From Pachyseris speciosa (taxonomy: Eukaryota; Cnidaria; Anthozoa; Scleractinia; Pachyseridae), in assembly GCA_016490735.1 (NCBI GenBank), contig JAEMWC010000663.1:159501-223500 (forward strand): a stretch of 64,000 bases of DNA, read 5' to 3'. Both the position numbers and the translations under genes were made by a program. Under the pieces are notes generated by a model. It searched no databases. It saw only the letters and a list, made by a program, of their open reading frames with translations, and was not told where the DNA came from. Positions 10,870 to 21,981 of the stretch are shown piece after piece (the stretch's first letter is position 1; each line of letters opens with the position of its first letter).

Positions 10870-11369
10870 TCGAGAATGGCCTCGCTTTGACGCGCTAACT
10901 CACGTGGTGATGCGTTCCGTTTAGTTTGCACTGGTCAGCTCGCGGTCCTGTGTTTGTAACAGGTTAGTTTCCTCTGGTCAGCATTACAGGTGTCTGTAAT
11001 GAGTCTAATTCAGCTTTCTCATTTGCAAAGGCGTTGGTGCCGATGTTCGTTAAGAGTTTACTTTGTTCTGGTCAGCTCTACAGAAGCTATGGAGATATGT
11101 TGGTGCCACGTAAAAATGAATGATCATTTGAGATCCTACTATCAAGAAACCGGATCATCGTTTTTCAAATCAGCTTTTCCTTCACCTCGAGATCTTCCCG
11201 TCAATGTTATTTCGAATGTTATTCACTTCGCACTTTACCGCTAACAAATCTAAACTTTCAACGAAAACCCGATGAATCTCGTGTAATTGAACCAAATATC
11301 TGCTAGGAAATAGCGAACATCATGAAACATGCTTTGGATTTGATAACTACACACAAAGCAGTGTGTTAT
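10870..11369. other. No gene or recognisable element seen
   Basis: Non-coding sequence between two foldback elements. A phrase built on TTAGTTTCCTCTGGTCAG recurs loosely at 11056 (TTTACTTTGTTCTGGTCAG) but does not form a clear tandem array. Confidence 0.4.
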
Positions 11370-11376
11370 GCACGTA

Positions 11377-11712
11377 CAGGAGCCCATCATCAGGAGCGTA
11401 CAACTGCCCTATATTACTGTCACGGCGTTTTCACAGACCAATTTATTGTTAGATTGAATTTCCCGCCAAAATCAGACTCCCGCAGGAGTCCAATGACCAA
11501 TCACATGTCGCTGCACGTGCCACAAGTATCTACACGTACAGAGCCTTTGTTTTCGATCATTAAAACTATTTTTTTGTGTGGCTTTTCGCTGCTGTAGCCG
11601 TACTTGTTGTCCTTTTTCGCGAGAAAGATAGTCTAAAAATAGATCGGTCTGTAAAAAATGCCGTAACATAGGCTTAGTATGGGAGTTGTACGCTCCTAGT
11701 AATGGGCTCCTG
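11377..11712. mobile_element. MITE family A, copy 1 (7-bp target duplication GCACGTA)
   Basis: The 336-bp element begins CAGGAGCCCATCATCAGGAGC and ends with the inverted form (GCTCCTAGTAATGGGCTCCTG). The inverted ends match over about 35 bp with a few changes. GCACGTA stands immediately outside both ends (11370-11376 and 11713-11719), a clean 7-bp target duplication. No transposase is encoded. A second copy lies at 39185-39508 with a different 7-bp duplication. CAGG-type ends would fit hAT or P-like superfamilies, but 7 bp is not their usual 8. Confidence 0.85.
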
Positions 11713-11745
11713 GCACGTATCACTGATTTGCCTCAGGATGGGGGA

Positions 11746-11999
11746 GGGGGGGGGGGGGGAGGAATGTAAGTAGGAAGTACATTTTGATCTAAATGAGCTT
11801 TTGTACAAACGTTTCTTCTCAAAGCTGAATTAAGGAAAAATACCTTATGTTATTAGAACTCTAAAGGCAGAGCACTGATAAGCATAAAAAACAACATTTT
11901 TGTTTAGAAAAAGCAATACGATACTCCTTACCTTTCGTTCAGCCATCCAGACAAACAGACAAATAAGAATCAGTACACAATTATATTATAATATTTAAT
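11746..11999. repeat. 14-base G run and unassigned AT-rich sequence
   Basis: G run at 11746-11759 next to MITE family A copy 1. The remainder shows no gene. Confidence 0.6.
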
Positions 12000-12105
12000 T
12001 GAGAAAAAAGTGCCAAAATGACATCTTGTGAAAAAACACAAACGTTTCGGGAATAGCCCTTCTTCAGTGTGAGGAGAACAATTTCTTTAATTTTGTTCAC
12101 CTAAC
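12000..12105. repeat. Dispersed repeat, copy 1 of 2
   Basis: AATTGAGAAAAAAGTG onward to TTCAGTGTGAGGAG. It is closely similar to 62312-62396. The core (CTTGTGAAAAAA, then a 'TTTC...ATAGCCCTTCTTCAGTG' block) resembles terminal sequences of Penelope-like elements, but no reverse transcriptase is attached here. Confidence 0.6.
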
Positions 12106-12117
12106 AAATAAGAATCA

Positions 12118-12777
12118 GGGCTGTCAACCCTCCCGGATAATCCGGGAGACTCCAGATTTTGGATCGTTTCTCCCGGTCTCCAGATTAAAGTCTGGAATCT
12201 CCCGGATAATCACCGAAGTTTGCCATTTCTTGTGAGACTCGACTTTCACAACAATAAAATTTCAAATATTTTGCGTTGTTTGAGCTATTTTGGATAACAA
12301 AATTGAAACGTTTCCTCATAAACTCCAACCAAACGTTCTTGCAAGCGTTGCCATTGTAAAATAAGCAATGATATGATTGGTCGGAAATATAGAGCGTTTT
12401 CGTTCACGTGACTACCAGCCATATTGGTTTAGTGAAACAAAAGAAAGTATTCGCATAAAAATAGAGTTCAATTCCCAGAGGTTTCGTTTGGGACACCAAC
12501 ATGGCCACCGTTTCTTTGTTTTGGGACACCAACATGGCCGCCGTGACGTTATGTGAAAACACTCAATACCAATCAGATCAAATGCTACAATGACTTCATG
12601 GACATTATGACGTCATCAATCACAATTCTCAATATTTAATCAAAAATGCTAAAATTCGTCTTTTTTCGTTTTTCCTACTCGATTTGGATTTATGGGAAAA
12701 TTGGGTTGTTTCATGTTCAAAGGTGGATTTTCTTTTTCAGAAAACTGTAACGAAAAGACTCGGGTTGACAGCCCTGC
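12118..12777. mobile_element. DNA element with CAGGGCTGTCAACCC inverted ends, carrying a nested MITE
   Basis: CAGGGCTGTCAACCC at 12118-12132 faces GGGTTGACAGCCCTG at about 12763-12777. The left end is followed by CCCGGATAATCC repeats around 12135-12215. CAG-type ends are usual in hAT elements, but I see no matching 8-bp flanks. A second, smaller inverted pair (12392-12412 GAGCGTTTTCGTTCACGTGAC with 12543-12564) marks a nested MITE, which contains a duplicated GGGACACCAACATGGCC phrase (12490 and 12523). Confidence 0.6.
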
Positions 12778-12836
12778 ATCCTTGGACGCGGGAAACTCGG
12801 TCAGTACTTGATGTAAGCCAACGTATATTGTACCGA

Positions 12837-13237
12837 TATAGAGTACTAAACTGTGACGTCACAAATATTAGAAGTTTTGAAAATAACGAATTTGTTGAGA
12901 TTTTCAGAAAGAGCAAGATGAAAAATGCTAACTTGTCAAAAATCAGCATTTAAAGGCAAATTGGAGTTGAGATATTAGCACCGTTATGCTCTGCTTACTC
13001 CATTTAAATCTTTCTAAATTTGACTCGGTTCATAGCATTATGAACTGAGTAAAATTTAGAAGGATTTGTATGGAGTCAGCAGAGCATAACGGTGCTAATA
13101 TCTCGCTCTCAAACTGTAAAAAAATCCTGTTTCTTGGCAATAAGGTTTTTTTTAATCGTTTTCTTTCTGAATATCCGTACTAATCCCATAATTTCACAAA
13201 TTTAGGTTTTGTGACGTCATCACTTTAGTACTCTATA
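12837..13237. mobile_element. Palindromic MITE with TA flanks, central hairpin and a CRE in each end
   Basis: The element begins TATAGAGTACTAAA and ends TTTAGTACTCTATA, consistent with insertion at TA as in Tc1/mariner-type MITEs. Each inverted end contains a perfect TGACGTCA (12854-12861 and 13212-13219). The centre is a long hairpin (about 12968-13112; arms include TATTAGCACCGTTATGCTCTGC). Short plus-strand frames here are by-products of the palindrome. No transposase is present. Confidence 0.8.
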
Positions 13238-13239
13238 CC

Positions 13240-13844
13240 CTAACCCAGTCGGGTCTTATGCACATGATTAACTCCTTGTGTAAGAATTCAAATCTAAATA
13301 TCTCCGATGTTCCAAATATTAACAATTCTGACAAAATTACTTCACAGATTCGATTCAATGTCAGTGAAATTGCAACTTGCCATCAACTCACTCTATTAAG
13401 ATTAAATAAAAAGCTTAAATTCTATTCTGCCTTCAGAAAGGACTGGAAAAAACCGAATTTTTAGATCCGATAAAAAAATCCCTTTCATAAAAAACAATAA
13501 AATAAATTCCGTCTTGGAAATCAAAACCTGCGAATAGAAACCAGCAGACACTCCAAAATACCAGAAAACCTGAGAATCTGCACTTTTTGCCATTTAAATG
13601 AATTTGGCAACAAATCGCATTTCTTTTTTGCGCAATATAAGGGAGACATTTTTAAGAGAAATTAACGAGAAATATCAAAATTAATAACTCTAGAATATTA
13701 TTTCTTTTCAATAGCATTGATCCTTTTATCTGTAGGACTGTTGCTGCTTCTGTTTATGAGTCAATGTTAAATCGACAAGTAGTAATTTAGAACTTATATA
13801 GCGCATTTTCCATGTGTATATGATCAAATGCGCTTTACAAGCAG
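13240..13844. other. No gene seen
   Basis: AT-rich non-coding sequence. The last 60 bases (about 13780-13844) may be the 3' tail of the SINE that follows, since that element runs on the minus strand. Confidence 0.5.
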
Positions 13845-14037
13845 ATGAAATTGGAATTTGAAAATGTTGGTTTTTGTGGAGAGGGGAAAACCGGAGGACC
13901 CGGAGAAAAACCTCTCGGAGCAGAGAAGAAAACCAACAACAAACTCAACCCACATCTGACGTCGAGTCCGGGAATCGAACCCAGGCCACATTGGTGGAAG
14001 GCGAGTGCTCTCACCACTGCGCCATCCCTGCTCCCCC
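13845..14037 (-). mobile_element. tRNA-derived SINE family B, copy 1
   Basis: Read on the minus strand, it starts with a tRNA-like head. A-box-like TGGCGCAGTGGTGAGAGC is followed by B-box-like GGTTCGATTCCCGG, then a body with CTCTGCTCCGAGAGG and TCCGGTTTTCCCCTCTCC. A second copy with the same head and body lies at 49058-49250 on the plus strand. The internal A and B boxes are the RNA polymerase III promoter of such SINEs. The tRNA part does not fold with an intact acceptor stem, so it is not a tRNA gene. Confidence 0.85.
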
Positions 14038-14130
14038 AATGTAAGTTTTAATTAGTTGGACTGATCTTTTATAATTTGAAACTTAGATTAAGATGTGATA
14101 CCATGTATATATATGGGAATACCGGAATAA

Positions 14131-14162
14131 ATTGCTGTTGTTGTTGTTGTTGTTGTTGCTGT
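14131..14162. repeat. (GTT)n microsatellite
   Basis: About eight GTT units in a near-perfect run. Confidence 0.9.
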
Positions 14163-14245
14163 AATTGTCACAGTCACCCGGCTAAATAACTTGAAGAACT
14201 TTTAGGTAAATTTTGTTACAACATCTGACAAAAGTCCACTAGCTA

Positions 14246-16083
14246 AAGCCTGGTTTCCACTAGCGACGCAAGCACAAGCGCAAGCATATAAGTAGCTTAT
14301 CGTAAAAGCTCTATTAAGCTCCCCGTCCCTTTTAATCCCCCCTCCCCCCCCAAAAAAAAGCCCCCGTTCAGGAGTCGGTTTTTGTAATAAGCCCCCCCCC
14401 TCTCTTATAAGCCCTCCCCCTTTTGGGACACGATATTCTGTTATTATTTCCCCCTATTCCCTCTTACCAAATACACTGTATGCGGCCTTGATTTCGTCTA
14501 TAGGTACAGATTTCTAGCCAATGTCGCATTGGGTTTACACATCCACGCGCAAGACCACGCGCAAGATCATTTTGTCTTGTTTCGTAACTCCCTTCAGGGT
14601 AAGACTGGTTTTTCACATATTGCAAAAGGTTTCATATTGCGGAATACATCGCTCGAACTCTTTGTGAATCCTAATCTCTCGAACTCTTTACGAATTTTTC
14701 AGTTATAAGGCCTTAAAAAAGACCATCATTTCTGGGCTTTGACTTGATTTCCGGCCATCTCGATTTGGCAAAGCAGGTGAACAGCCAAACATCAGCCTAG
14801 TGAAACATTAACTGAAACGGCGAAAATTTAGTCGAGTCTTCTTGCTGGTTCGGTACGCAAATAGAAAGGAGTTGATTTGGACGCCCCAGTCATCGTGATT
14901 TTCGTTCACAGACTTCAAAAGAGCTTTCGTTAGTGTTTGTTCATTCTTTCATCCAAGCCGTTCGTTGCAGGCAGAAGAGATTCTGTGGTCTTTCCCACGA
15001 ATGATCGCCCCTGGTGGGACATAACAATCTCAGAGACTCCATATCTGATGTTGAGGTTGTACTCGAAGTCTGCTACGCTTATGAGAAAAAAAATATTATT
15101 AAATACATGATCCTGGCAGTAGTCTTTAATTCTAATTCTGGTAGATTTCTTAGAGTGGGAATGGATGAACATGGTTTGCACGGCTGCGAGGCATTTAAGT
15201 TTTTGTTTTCTACCTGAGTGTTTTAACAACAAAGCCGATGTAGCTAATTACCACCCTTGTTTATCAACTTTATTGGTCTCGCAAGTAAAATATATACATA
15301 TAGTTTATCAAAAGTAGAAATGAAATGAACCAGGTGCAGGGCATGTTAATATTATAAGTAGTGTCCAGTAAAGTGAAATAAGTGGCGCGCAGAAAGTTTT
15401 TAAACATACTTAGACTAGAAAACCTGTCATGAAGGCCAAGATTACAAATATTGCTCCAGGGTTTTACAATTCCATTGCAAAAAGAGACCTGAAAAGTTGC
15501 GGTTTTAAGGTAAGCAGGTTTTAGTACGAGGGTAGGATTCTTAGAGCGGGATCGGCAATGTGTGACAAAAGTAATATATCTACCCTTCTGTGAAGTTGTG
15601 CGTGTTGGACACGTGCCCTGGCACGAGGATGAAAAATAATAAAAACAACTTGAAAAGAAAAAGAAACAGAGCCAAATCCTTACCTCGGCGCCTTTGGCCC
15701 GATTAATTATGGCATTAAAGCCGCTAAAGAACTTGTATTGTTTTAGCTTTAAGTTTAATTCTTATTTTGGCAACTTGCATCATTGTTATACTCTTCTTAC
15801 ATTCTTCCTGCACTCTTGTTGCAATAATTAATTATTGCGCAGAACGAAAACTGAAATTAACAATGGAAGTAATTTATGGCAAAATGGCGGGGAGGCAGTC
15901 TTTTCTAACGCGAAGTAGAATTTTTTTTATTCCAGGAGACTTATTTTGTGCCATGGATTTAATGACCTTTTGTACTTGGTTGATATTCGCATCAGCGTTG
16001 AAAAAGAATTGTTCTGATACAGGGTAGTCCCGAGGGACTACGATATAGCGCTTTTTGTATATACCGCTGTATACCGCTATAGA
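14246..16083. other. No recognised gene
   Basis: A hairpin-like phrase CTGGTTTCCACTAGCGACGC (14249) and a related ACACATCCACGCGCAAG (14537) suggest a worn MITE at about 14246-14760. A minus-strand frame at 14930-15232 codes for 100 residues without a motif I recognise. A plus-strand frame at 15767-16027 is hydrophobic but has no splice or gene context. C-rich runs lie at 14336-14350 and 14392-14400. At 16025-16040 TAGTCCCGAGGGACTA forms a small perfect palindrome. Confidence 0.4.
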
Positions 16084-16114
16084 AATAAAGTTATTATTAT
16101 TATCAGTATTATTA

Positions 16115-16157
<43 letters not shown>
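16084..16157. repeat. (ATT)n microsatellite
   Basis: ATT units nearly uninterrupted over about 70 bases, with a few CAT/CAGT interruptions at the left. Confidence 0.9.
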
Positions 16158-16158
<1 letters not shown>

Positions 16159-16493
16159 TACCTCAGATATATAATAAATATCTTACTAACCTCGTTTTTT
16201 CGGTCCGTGCTGAAAGTTACGGATCCTCGTTTTTTTCCCATTAAGTTATAATAAATCAACGGGAGAAACTCGGTCCGTAACTTACAGTACGAACTTCGAA
16301 CTCGGTTAGTAAGATGTATTTGCAATTCTTCCAATATTTTCAAAACAATAAATAATTGAAAAATTATTAAGTTACGAACTATGAGAAAACTGTAATAATA
16401 ATGTGTCTGCAAATTGAAGAATGTGCAGAGAAAGTGATGAGACAATTATCCATATTGTATCGGAATGCAAGAAGCTTGCTCAAAAGCAATATA

Positions 16494-17308
16494 CAGGGGC
16501 GGATCCAGGGGGAGGGTTCAGGGGATTGCACCCCCCCCCCCCCTTAGGAAATTTTCGAATTTTTTGTGATTCCTCGTGGCTGTCGCTTTTTCATCACAAA
16601 AATAATAGCATAAATTTGTTGCAAATGCGACTGATTGCCGATTGAGTGTCTGTTAATTTAGAGAAAACCATCCATTTTGTGACTAATTTAGTCAACGACA
16701 GCTCGAAAGATGGTGTCGAAGCTCCGATCATTACAAGAAGACTGTAGGTATTCCTTTTCTCGACTCCTTAATCACCCAAATGCAAGATCGATTTTCTGAC
16801 GAAGATCGATTATAGTAACTAAGATCGATTATAGTAACTAAGGCACTGCAGCTACATGATGAACAAGAAGACATGCGCAGAAGCGCAGAAGCTGAGTGGT
16901 CGTTTTCATTCATGAAACGGATCAAGACCTGCTCTGGGTCAACTATGTCTGAAGAGCGATTCTCGGATCTCGCCGCAGTTATCGCCATGCACTAGCACCA
17001 CTCCGATACATTCGAGGTGGACGAGATATGTAAAACCTTTGTAAAGGCTCATCCAAGAAGGCTTTTTCAAGCCAGTCTGTTTGATTAAATAAGTAGATAA
17101 AAGCGACAAATAAGTATCTTTTTCCACTTTTCTTTTTAGCACATAAAATTCCTCTGAAATCAAAATGGAAACATCTACATTTTCAAAACTTTATGTTAAA
17201 ACAGGACTTTAGAGTGCCTAGCTCTCCATTCCCTTGGCACGGGGGCTCTTTACCTTCTCTCGTACTTTACAACCCCCTCTTCGAAAAAATCCTAAATCCG
17301 CCAGGCAC
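16494..17308 (+). mobile_element. Internally deleted hAT transposon with C-terminal dimerisation remnant
   Basis: The left end starts CAGGGGCGGATCCAGG and the right end contains CCTAAATCCGCC at about 17290, the usual kind of hAT inverted end. Between them, the plus-strand frame at about 16845-17088 keeps a hAT C-terminal dimerisation block ('MKRIKTCSGSTMSEERFSDL') followed after one in-frame TAG (about 16994) by 'FVKAHPRRLFQ' and TAA at 17086-17088. The catalytic middle is gone. A duplicated 21-bp phrase (AAGATCGATTATAGTAACT) lies at 16800-16842, and a 13-base C run at 16531-16543. Confidence 0.65.
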
Positions 17309-17315
17309 CGCGCAG

Positions 17316-17610
17316 GGGGAGGGGATGCAGTACAATGTCTCGAGGGTAATCGTATGTTGAGTTGAGCTTTGTGGATACGTTACTAATTGCCAGTTACGAT
17401 TAGTTCAGCGAAAAGGTAATTAAATTCTTGTTTTAAAACACCGCATTTTGTTGCTGGAAGTATATTTTTCACCACACCGTGGTAGTTTTAAGTGCGTTTC
17501 TAGCCATTTCAGAGGACTTAAATTTAAAAATATTCCAGGGCAGCATGGCCCCGGACTCACGCTAATGCATGAGGTCCCCCACTTGCAAACTTGCTGCGCA
17601 GGCCCTGTCC
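17316..17610. repeat. Dispersed repeat family C, copy 1
   Basis: About 290 bp, from TACAATGTCTCGAGGG to GCTGCGCAGGCC, nearly the same as 47688-47985 in the same orientation. It runs directly into the LINE fragment at 17630 here but not in the second copy. It may be a SINE or MITE that took its place beside the LINE, or part of a LINE 5' region. Confidence 0.75.
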
Positions 17611-17629
17611 GCCCCTGATATAGATGTTG

Positions 17630-18080
17630 CAGGCACGACAAGGGACTTATGTGGAAAGCTGGGTTATATCGGGGATGAAAAATATTACAACCATGAGCCA
17701 CAACCAATGTATAAACCCACAAACAACAAGTTACTGTACGACTTCAAAGTACAGACTGACAACAAGATTGAACACAATAAGCCTGACATTGTGGTATTGG
17801 ATAACATAGAACGGAAGTGCCTCATTACTGACGTTGCTTGTCCATTTGACACCAGAGTGAAAGAGAAAACTGGGAACTACCATGAGCTGAAGCGCCAGTT
17901 GAAACGAATTTGGAAATTGCGCAGAGTAAACCGCGGTGCCAGTTAATTTGTGCATTAGGAACTGTCTCTAAAGATATAAAAAAGTGGTTAGCAGAGATTG
18001 GTGTCACAAGTCGTTTTGAATTATTGCAGAGTGTGTTTACTGGGTACGGCCAGAATCTAAGGTCATGGGTGGTGATTTGA
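17630..18080 (+). pseudogene. LINE reverse transcriptase C-terminal fragment
   Basis: The frame at 17650-17946 contains 'EHNKPDIVVLDNIERKC' and 'ITDVACPFDTRV', then 'ELKRQLKRIW'. A one-step frameshift near 17940 leads to a second piece with 'LGTVSKDIKKWL' and 'GVTSRFELLQ', ending in TGA at 18078-18080. This HNKPDI/VACPFD block is the C-terminal domain found in a group of anthozoan and fish LINEs. Reverse transcriptase motifs upstream are missing, so the copy is 5'-truncated and frameshifted. Confidence 0.8.
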
Positions 18081-18239
18081 TGTTTGAGGAAGACTCCAGC
18101 AAGCAATCCAGAAGCTGTGATAATGATAATGATAATAATTTTACGGTTGTGTGCTTTATGCTAACAGTCAATTTCCCTGATCCAAAGTCTGACCCAGCCT
18201 CGATACTTTATACGCGAATAACAGTTAAGTAAGCTGTAA

Positions 18240-18380
18240 TGGGGGTTCAAATCCGCCAGCAGATTTGGGTTCCCCCGGGGGTCCATATTCAATGGTGGAT
18301 TTGGACCGGGGAGTCCAAATCCGCCAGCGGGGATCCAAATCTTTGGAGGGAGGGTCCAAATTCGCTAGGACTGGGGCACT
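18240..18380. repeat. Small palindromic repeat cluster with AAATCCGCC motifs
   Basis: GGTTCAAATCCGCC, AGTCCAAATCCGCC and GGTCCAAATTCGCT recur in direct and inverted form, with CCCCCGGGGG at 18273. It looks like a short foldback element. Confidence 0.5.
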
Positions 18381-18689
18381 AAAGATCTGCAGAGACACCG
18401 AGATGAAGGCGTGAATTTAAGGAGTTCAAGGGATTCCCCATTCTACTTTAAGTGCACTTCAGGGGAGTTTCTCGAAGATCATTTTAGTCGCACCTTGCAA
18501 GATTCCTAACGAAAATGATGGCCATGTAAGGGCGATTCTGCATCAGTTTAAGCTAGAACCTCAGCTGTCCTTTCTTCCAGGCATGGTGCAGTCAGTGGGG
18601 CGCGACACTTTCCGATTCGACTTTGTGGATCTGCTGGACTTTTTTCAGTTCCATGAAAATGCTCGCGAACTTCTACTGATACCTTCTAC

Positions 18690-18850
18690 TTAGTGAGATT
18701 TGCACACTTGGTGAGCTTATGCCTGTAATGCCAGCTACCAATGCCATCAGCTAGCGCTCCTTCTCTGCCTTAAAGCGGGCCAAGACCTACCTGCGTTCAA
18801 CCACGAGAGAGGCCAGGCTCACCCACCTCATGCTTCCGCATCAAGCAAGA
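18690..18850 (+). pseudogene. hAT transposase C-terminal fragment, second copy
   Basis: The frame reads 'TLGELMPVMPATNAIS', a TAG stop where Glu is usual, then 'RSFSALKRAKTYLRSTTREA' and 'LTHLMLPH'. This is the classical hAT dimerisation domain. It differs in wording from the copy at 16845-17088, so a second hAT lineage left remnants here. Confidence 0.75.
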
Positions 18851-18929
18851 AAAGAGGATTATTGTTCCGTACGTTTTTTTTTTAAATTATAACTAATTTA
18901 GAGAGCTGCCACTCATTGCAAAGAAAAAA

Positions 18930-19165
18930 ATCCCTGACATTTCCCTGACTTTTCACTGATCACCCAACACAAAACTTTGGGCAACAAAGCCAGCAATGGA
19001 GCCACAGAAATCAATTCCTTGACATTACCTTTACTAATGGCCAGGCAAAAGTAAAATTCCCTGACTTTTCACTGGCATTTAGAATTCCCCTGGCTTGATG
19101 CACAATTCCCTGACTTTTCCCCAACCTTGAAAACAATTTGTTTTTCCCTGACCCTGCCAACCCCT
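18930..19165. repeat. Irregular direct repeats of TTCCCTGACTTTTC
   Basis: CCCTGAC occurs about six times in 230 bases with TTTTCACTG spacers. No open frame or inverted ends are seen. Confidence 0.6.
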
Positions 19166-19272
19166 GATTTAATACAAACTGTCATTGGGATAAAAAGATA
19201 TCATCCAAAGAAAATGACAAATTTAGATCATGACATTTTAACCAATTATTATTTTCCATGTTGGTAACAAAT

Positions 19273-19595
19273 GAAGGCCTCGGAGCATAACCATCCTATG
19301 TCAAATTTTGAGTCGTTTTTCGATTTTTCTTGGATTTGTCTGAATTTCTGCATGTGAACTGCAATTGGATGGAAACACATTGTATGGTATTTTTTTGACT
19401 GATTCATCCAGAATCCAGAAATGCATTTTTTCTTACGTACACCAAGAAACCAACCTTCCATGGGAGTGGTTTGCAAGTTGCATTACATCTTCTTTCAATC
19501 GAATTGCAGTTCACATGCAACAGTTCGGGCAAATCCAGGCAAAATCGAAAAACAACCCAAAATTCGACCTAGGATGGTTATGCTCCGAGGCCTTC
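19273..19595. mobile_element. Foldback MITE with GAAGGCCTCGGAGC ends
   Basis: The ends GAAGGCCTCGGAGCATAACCATCCTA and its complement match over about 100 bp with substitutions. AAAT stands outside both ends (19269-19272 and 19596-19599), possibly a 4-bp target duplication, though the AT-rich flank makes chance likely. Frames across it are by-products of the inverted ends. Confidence 0.7.
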
Positions 19596-19599
19596 AAAT

Positions 19600-20434
19600 G
19601 ATCATTCAATACAGTTCCCAGTTCCCTATTTTGACACTGCTGATCATATTTACTCTTGCTAAAATAATTCAACATACTCTGTTATTTAACTACTTTTAAT
19701 GATGGCTTTCCTATGTATAATTTTTAACAATCAACATGTATATTTAACATCTTTATTTTTACTCACTTTGTGACTTCTATTAATTTTTACACAACAATAT
19801 TAGTTTACAAGATGAAGGTAATATCAGAGTATATATTATTGAAAATATGGAGACTGCTAACTTAAAAGAAAATCTGCACATAACTATGTTCGAAAGAAAA
19901 GTCATTATATCACTGTACATAATTTGATAATTTACGTGTTGTGTTGTAGTTAATTGTTAATGTTTGATTTTAAACAGGCACAAGCCTAAATGATAAATTA
20001 AATCCATGAAAAAATATCAATTTAAATTATAAAGATTAGAGAATAAAACTTCAAACAGCCGGACTGCACAGCTTGACTTAGCAAAAAATTTCATAACAAT
20101 ATATTTTAAAATCATCAGTACTTTCTGAGCTCAATTAAGTCATTATTTTCTGATTGTTGTTTTTTGCTATTATCAGTTGTTATTATAATTATCATTTATT
20201 GATAAGTGGTTACAATGACATTTTTTCTCAGATTGAAGTTTAAAATAACCATGGTTACGTAGATTGCTTTCTAATAATTTACAAAATTAATAATCACCCA
20301 CAAAGGATGAACTTAATAAAGGCATAGTTTAAGACAATTATGGTAATGTTGATCACCAAGTGAGAAAAACTCTTAAAATAACTAAAACTGAAACAGTACA
20401 GTACAACAAAAATTGCCACGATTTGTAAGATGAT
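19600..20434. other. Intergenic, no gene seen
   Basis: Very AT-rich sequence with no motif I can name on either strand. Confidence 0.6.
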
Positions 20435-20650
20435 CCTTTAACCCTTCAGCCCTAAAACAGTGAACAGCATCCATGTCTCGTTGAAATATCACTGCTGGAT
20501 CAAACTTACCTCATGAGAAAAAAAAACGAAACGATCAAAAATGATAAAGTCTGGATATGTGATCAAATTCTCCTAACTAGTTGCATTTGAAACATATGGA
20601 GGACAGAGATAAGAATATACATGTTAAGACTGGGGTAAAGGGTTAAAGGA
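20435..20650. mobile_element. Small MITE with CTTTAACCCTT ends
   Basis: CTTTAACCCTTCAGCCCTAA at the left faces TTAAGACTGGGGTAAAGGGTTAAAG at the right. The inside carries GTGATCAAATTCTCCTAACTAG. It is non-coding. Confidence 0.55.
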
Positions 20651-20659
20651 GATTTAGTG

Positions 20660-21981
20660 TTTTACAGTACTAAAACCATAAAGTATTTACAGCACTTTAC
20701 TGGAAATTATTAAATTCAAAAGTGAACTCATTAAATCCATACCTTTGAGTTTAGTTTATTTCATGCACAGTTAATAATATCCTCATTAAAGTAGTCTTTC
20801 ATACATGCCTTTAAATAAAAAAAAAAAGAAGAAGAAAACAGTAAGTTAACATCCTTGAAAGCCTACAGGATCAACCTGTTGAAACAACTTTAGATTGTCC
20901 ACTACTGCAATGACGACAAGATTGGCAGGGTTACACTGAAGATGTTAGCTACAACGTAGAAGCTTAAAGAATCAGAAGACTATAATCTAAACTAGAATTC
21001 TTTCACAATTTTATTTGAAGCAAGCAATACTTTACATCAACAGGGACAGAGACATTGGTGTTTTCATGTAACATCAAAAATGTGTTACTATGCTTTCCCA
21101 ATAAGATTCCTACTCTGACATTCAAAGCTTTACATACTCTCGTACAGAAGTATCTCATTAATATGGACACCCACAGGTCAGTCTACAGAAGTGTCCGCAT
21201 TGTAAAGGAAAGGTCTGTATCAAGTTTTGAATCTTTGAGACCACAAGAAGTGTCCACAATAACCAGACATCTGTACTATGAAGTGTCCGTAATCAGAGGT
21301 TCAGCTGTGAACAATGAGGACAAAATCACTCTTGCAAAACAGAAACAAAACGAAAAGATAGAAATCCACTACTCACAGCAGTTTACAGGCGTGCCAATAA
21401 AGTAGATACCGTAGCTAGTCAAAGGAAATGTGGGCTACAGTCTGAGATAATTCTTGTGATCAAGAAATCTTTTAATGTCTTCATAATGAAGAGAATCTTA
21501 TTTCTCCTTACAATATCATTCATTTTTCAAATGTAAAAATTATCAGAATGAAGGAAATGATTTCTACGAAGTCTTGATTTTAAACAAAATTTACTAGGAA
21601 TACATAGATAGTAGAGAGGAGAATATGATCACTGATATTGGGGCTGAGGTGTCATGCCAAGATAACAATGACAGCTTATGAGGTGCTATTCTGAACTTAA
21701 GAGCTTGTCTTTTATACAAGAGCAAGCAAGAACAAAGTAAAGGACAATCCAATCTCGAAATCTGTTCCATCTTGTTTTCGTCTAATCCAGTCCTTTCTAA
21801 AGGACACCTAACAGCCTACAGTTTGGTTAGAGATCTAGCTAGCATGTGAAAGAGCAGACACATTACCAAGAGAAGCCATCCACATTTTGATGGATATGAT
21901 TGGGCAAAGTGGTGAGTGCCTAGGGATACCTGATTCCCTTCCCACCACCCACCCAACCCCAACAAAAAAAAAAATCATTCA
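20660..21981. other. Intergenic; worn pogo/Tigger-like MITE at 21142-21307
   Basis: At 21142-21307 GTGTCCG/GGACACC motifs recur (TATGGACACCC, AAGTGTCCGC, AAGTGTCCGTAA) and the right end reads AATCAGAGGTTCAGCTGT, close to the ends of the pogo-like element at 37285-38018. The plus-strand frame across it (21055-21405) is therefore probably not a gene. Elsewhere nothing is recognised. Confidence 0.45.

Noticed and set aside
17316..18080. A single long LINE covering repeat family C and the RT fragment
   Set aside because: The second copy of repeat family C (47688-47985) has no LINE sequence after it, so the two are probably separate.
21055..21405. A 116-codon plus-strand gene
   Set aside because: It crosses repeated GTGTCCG blocks of a worn pogo-like element and has no gene context.
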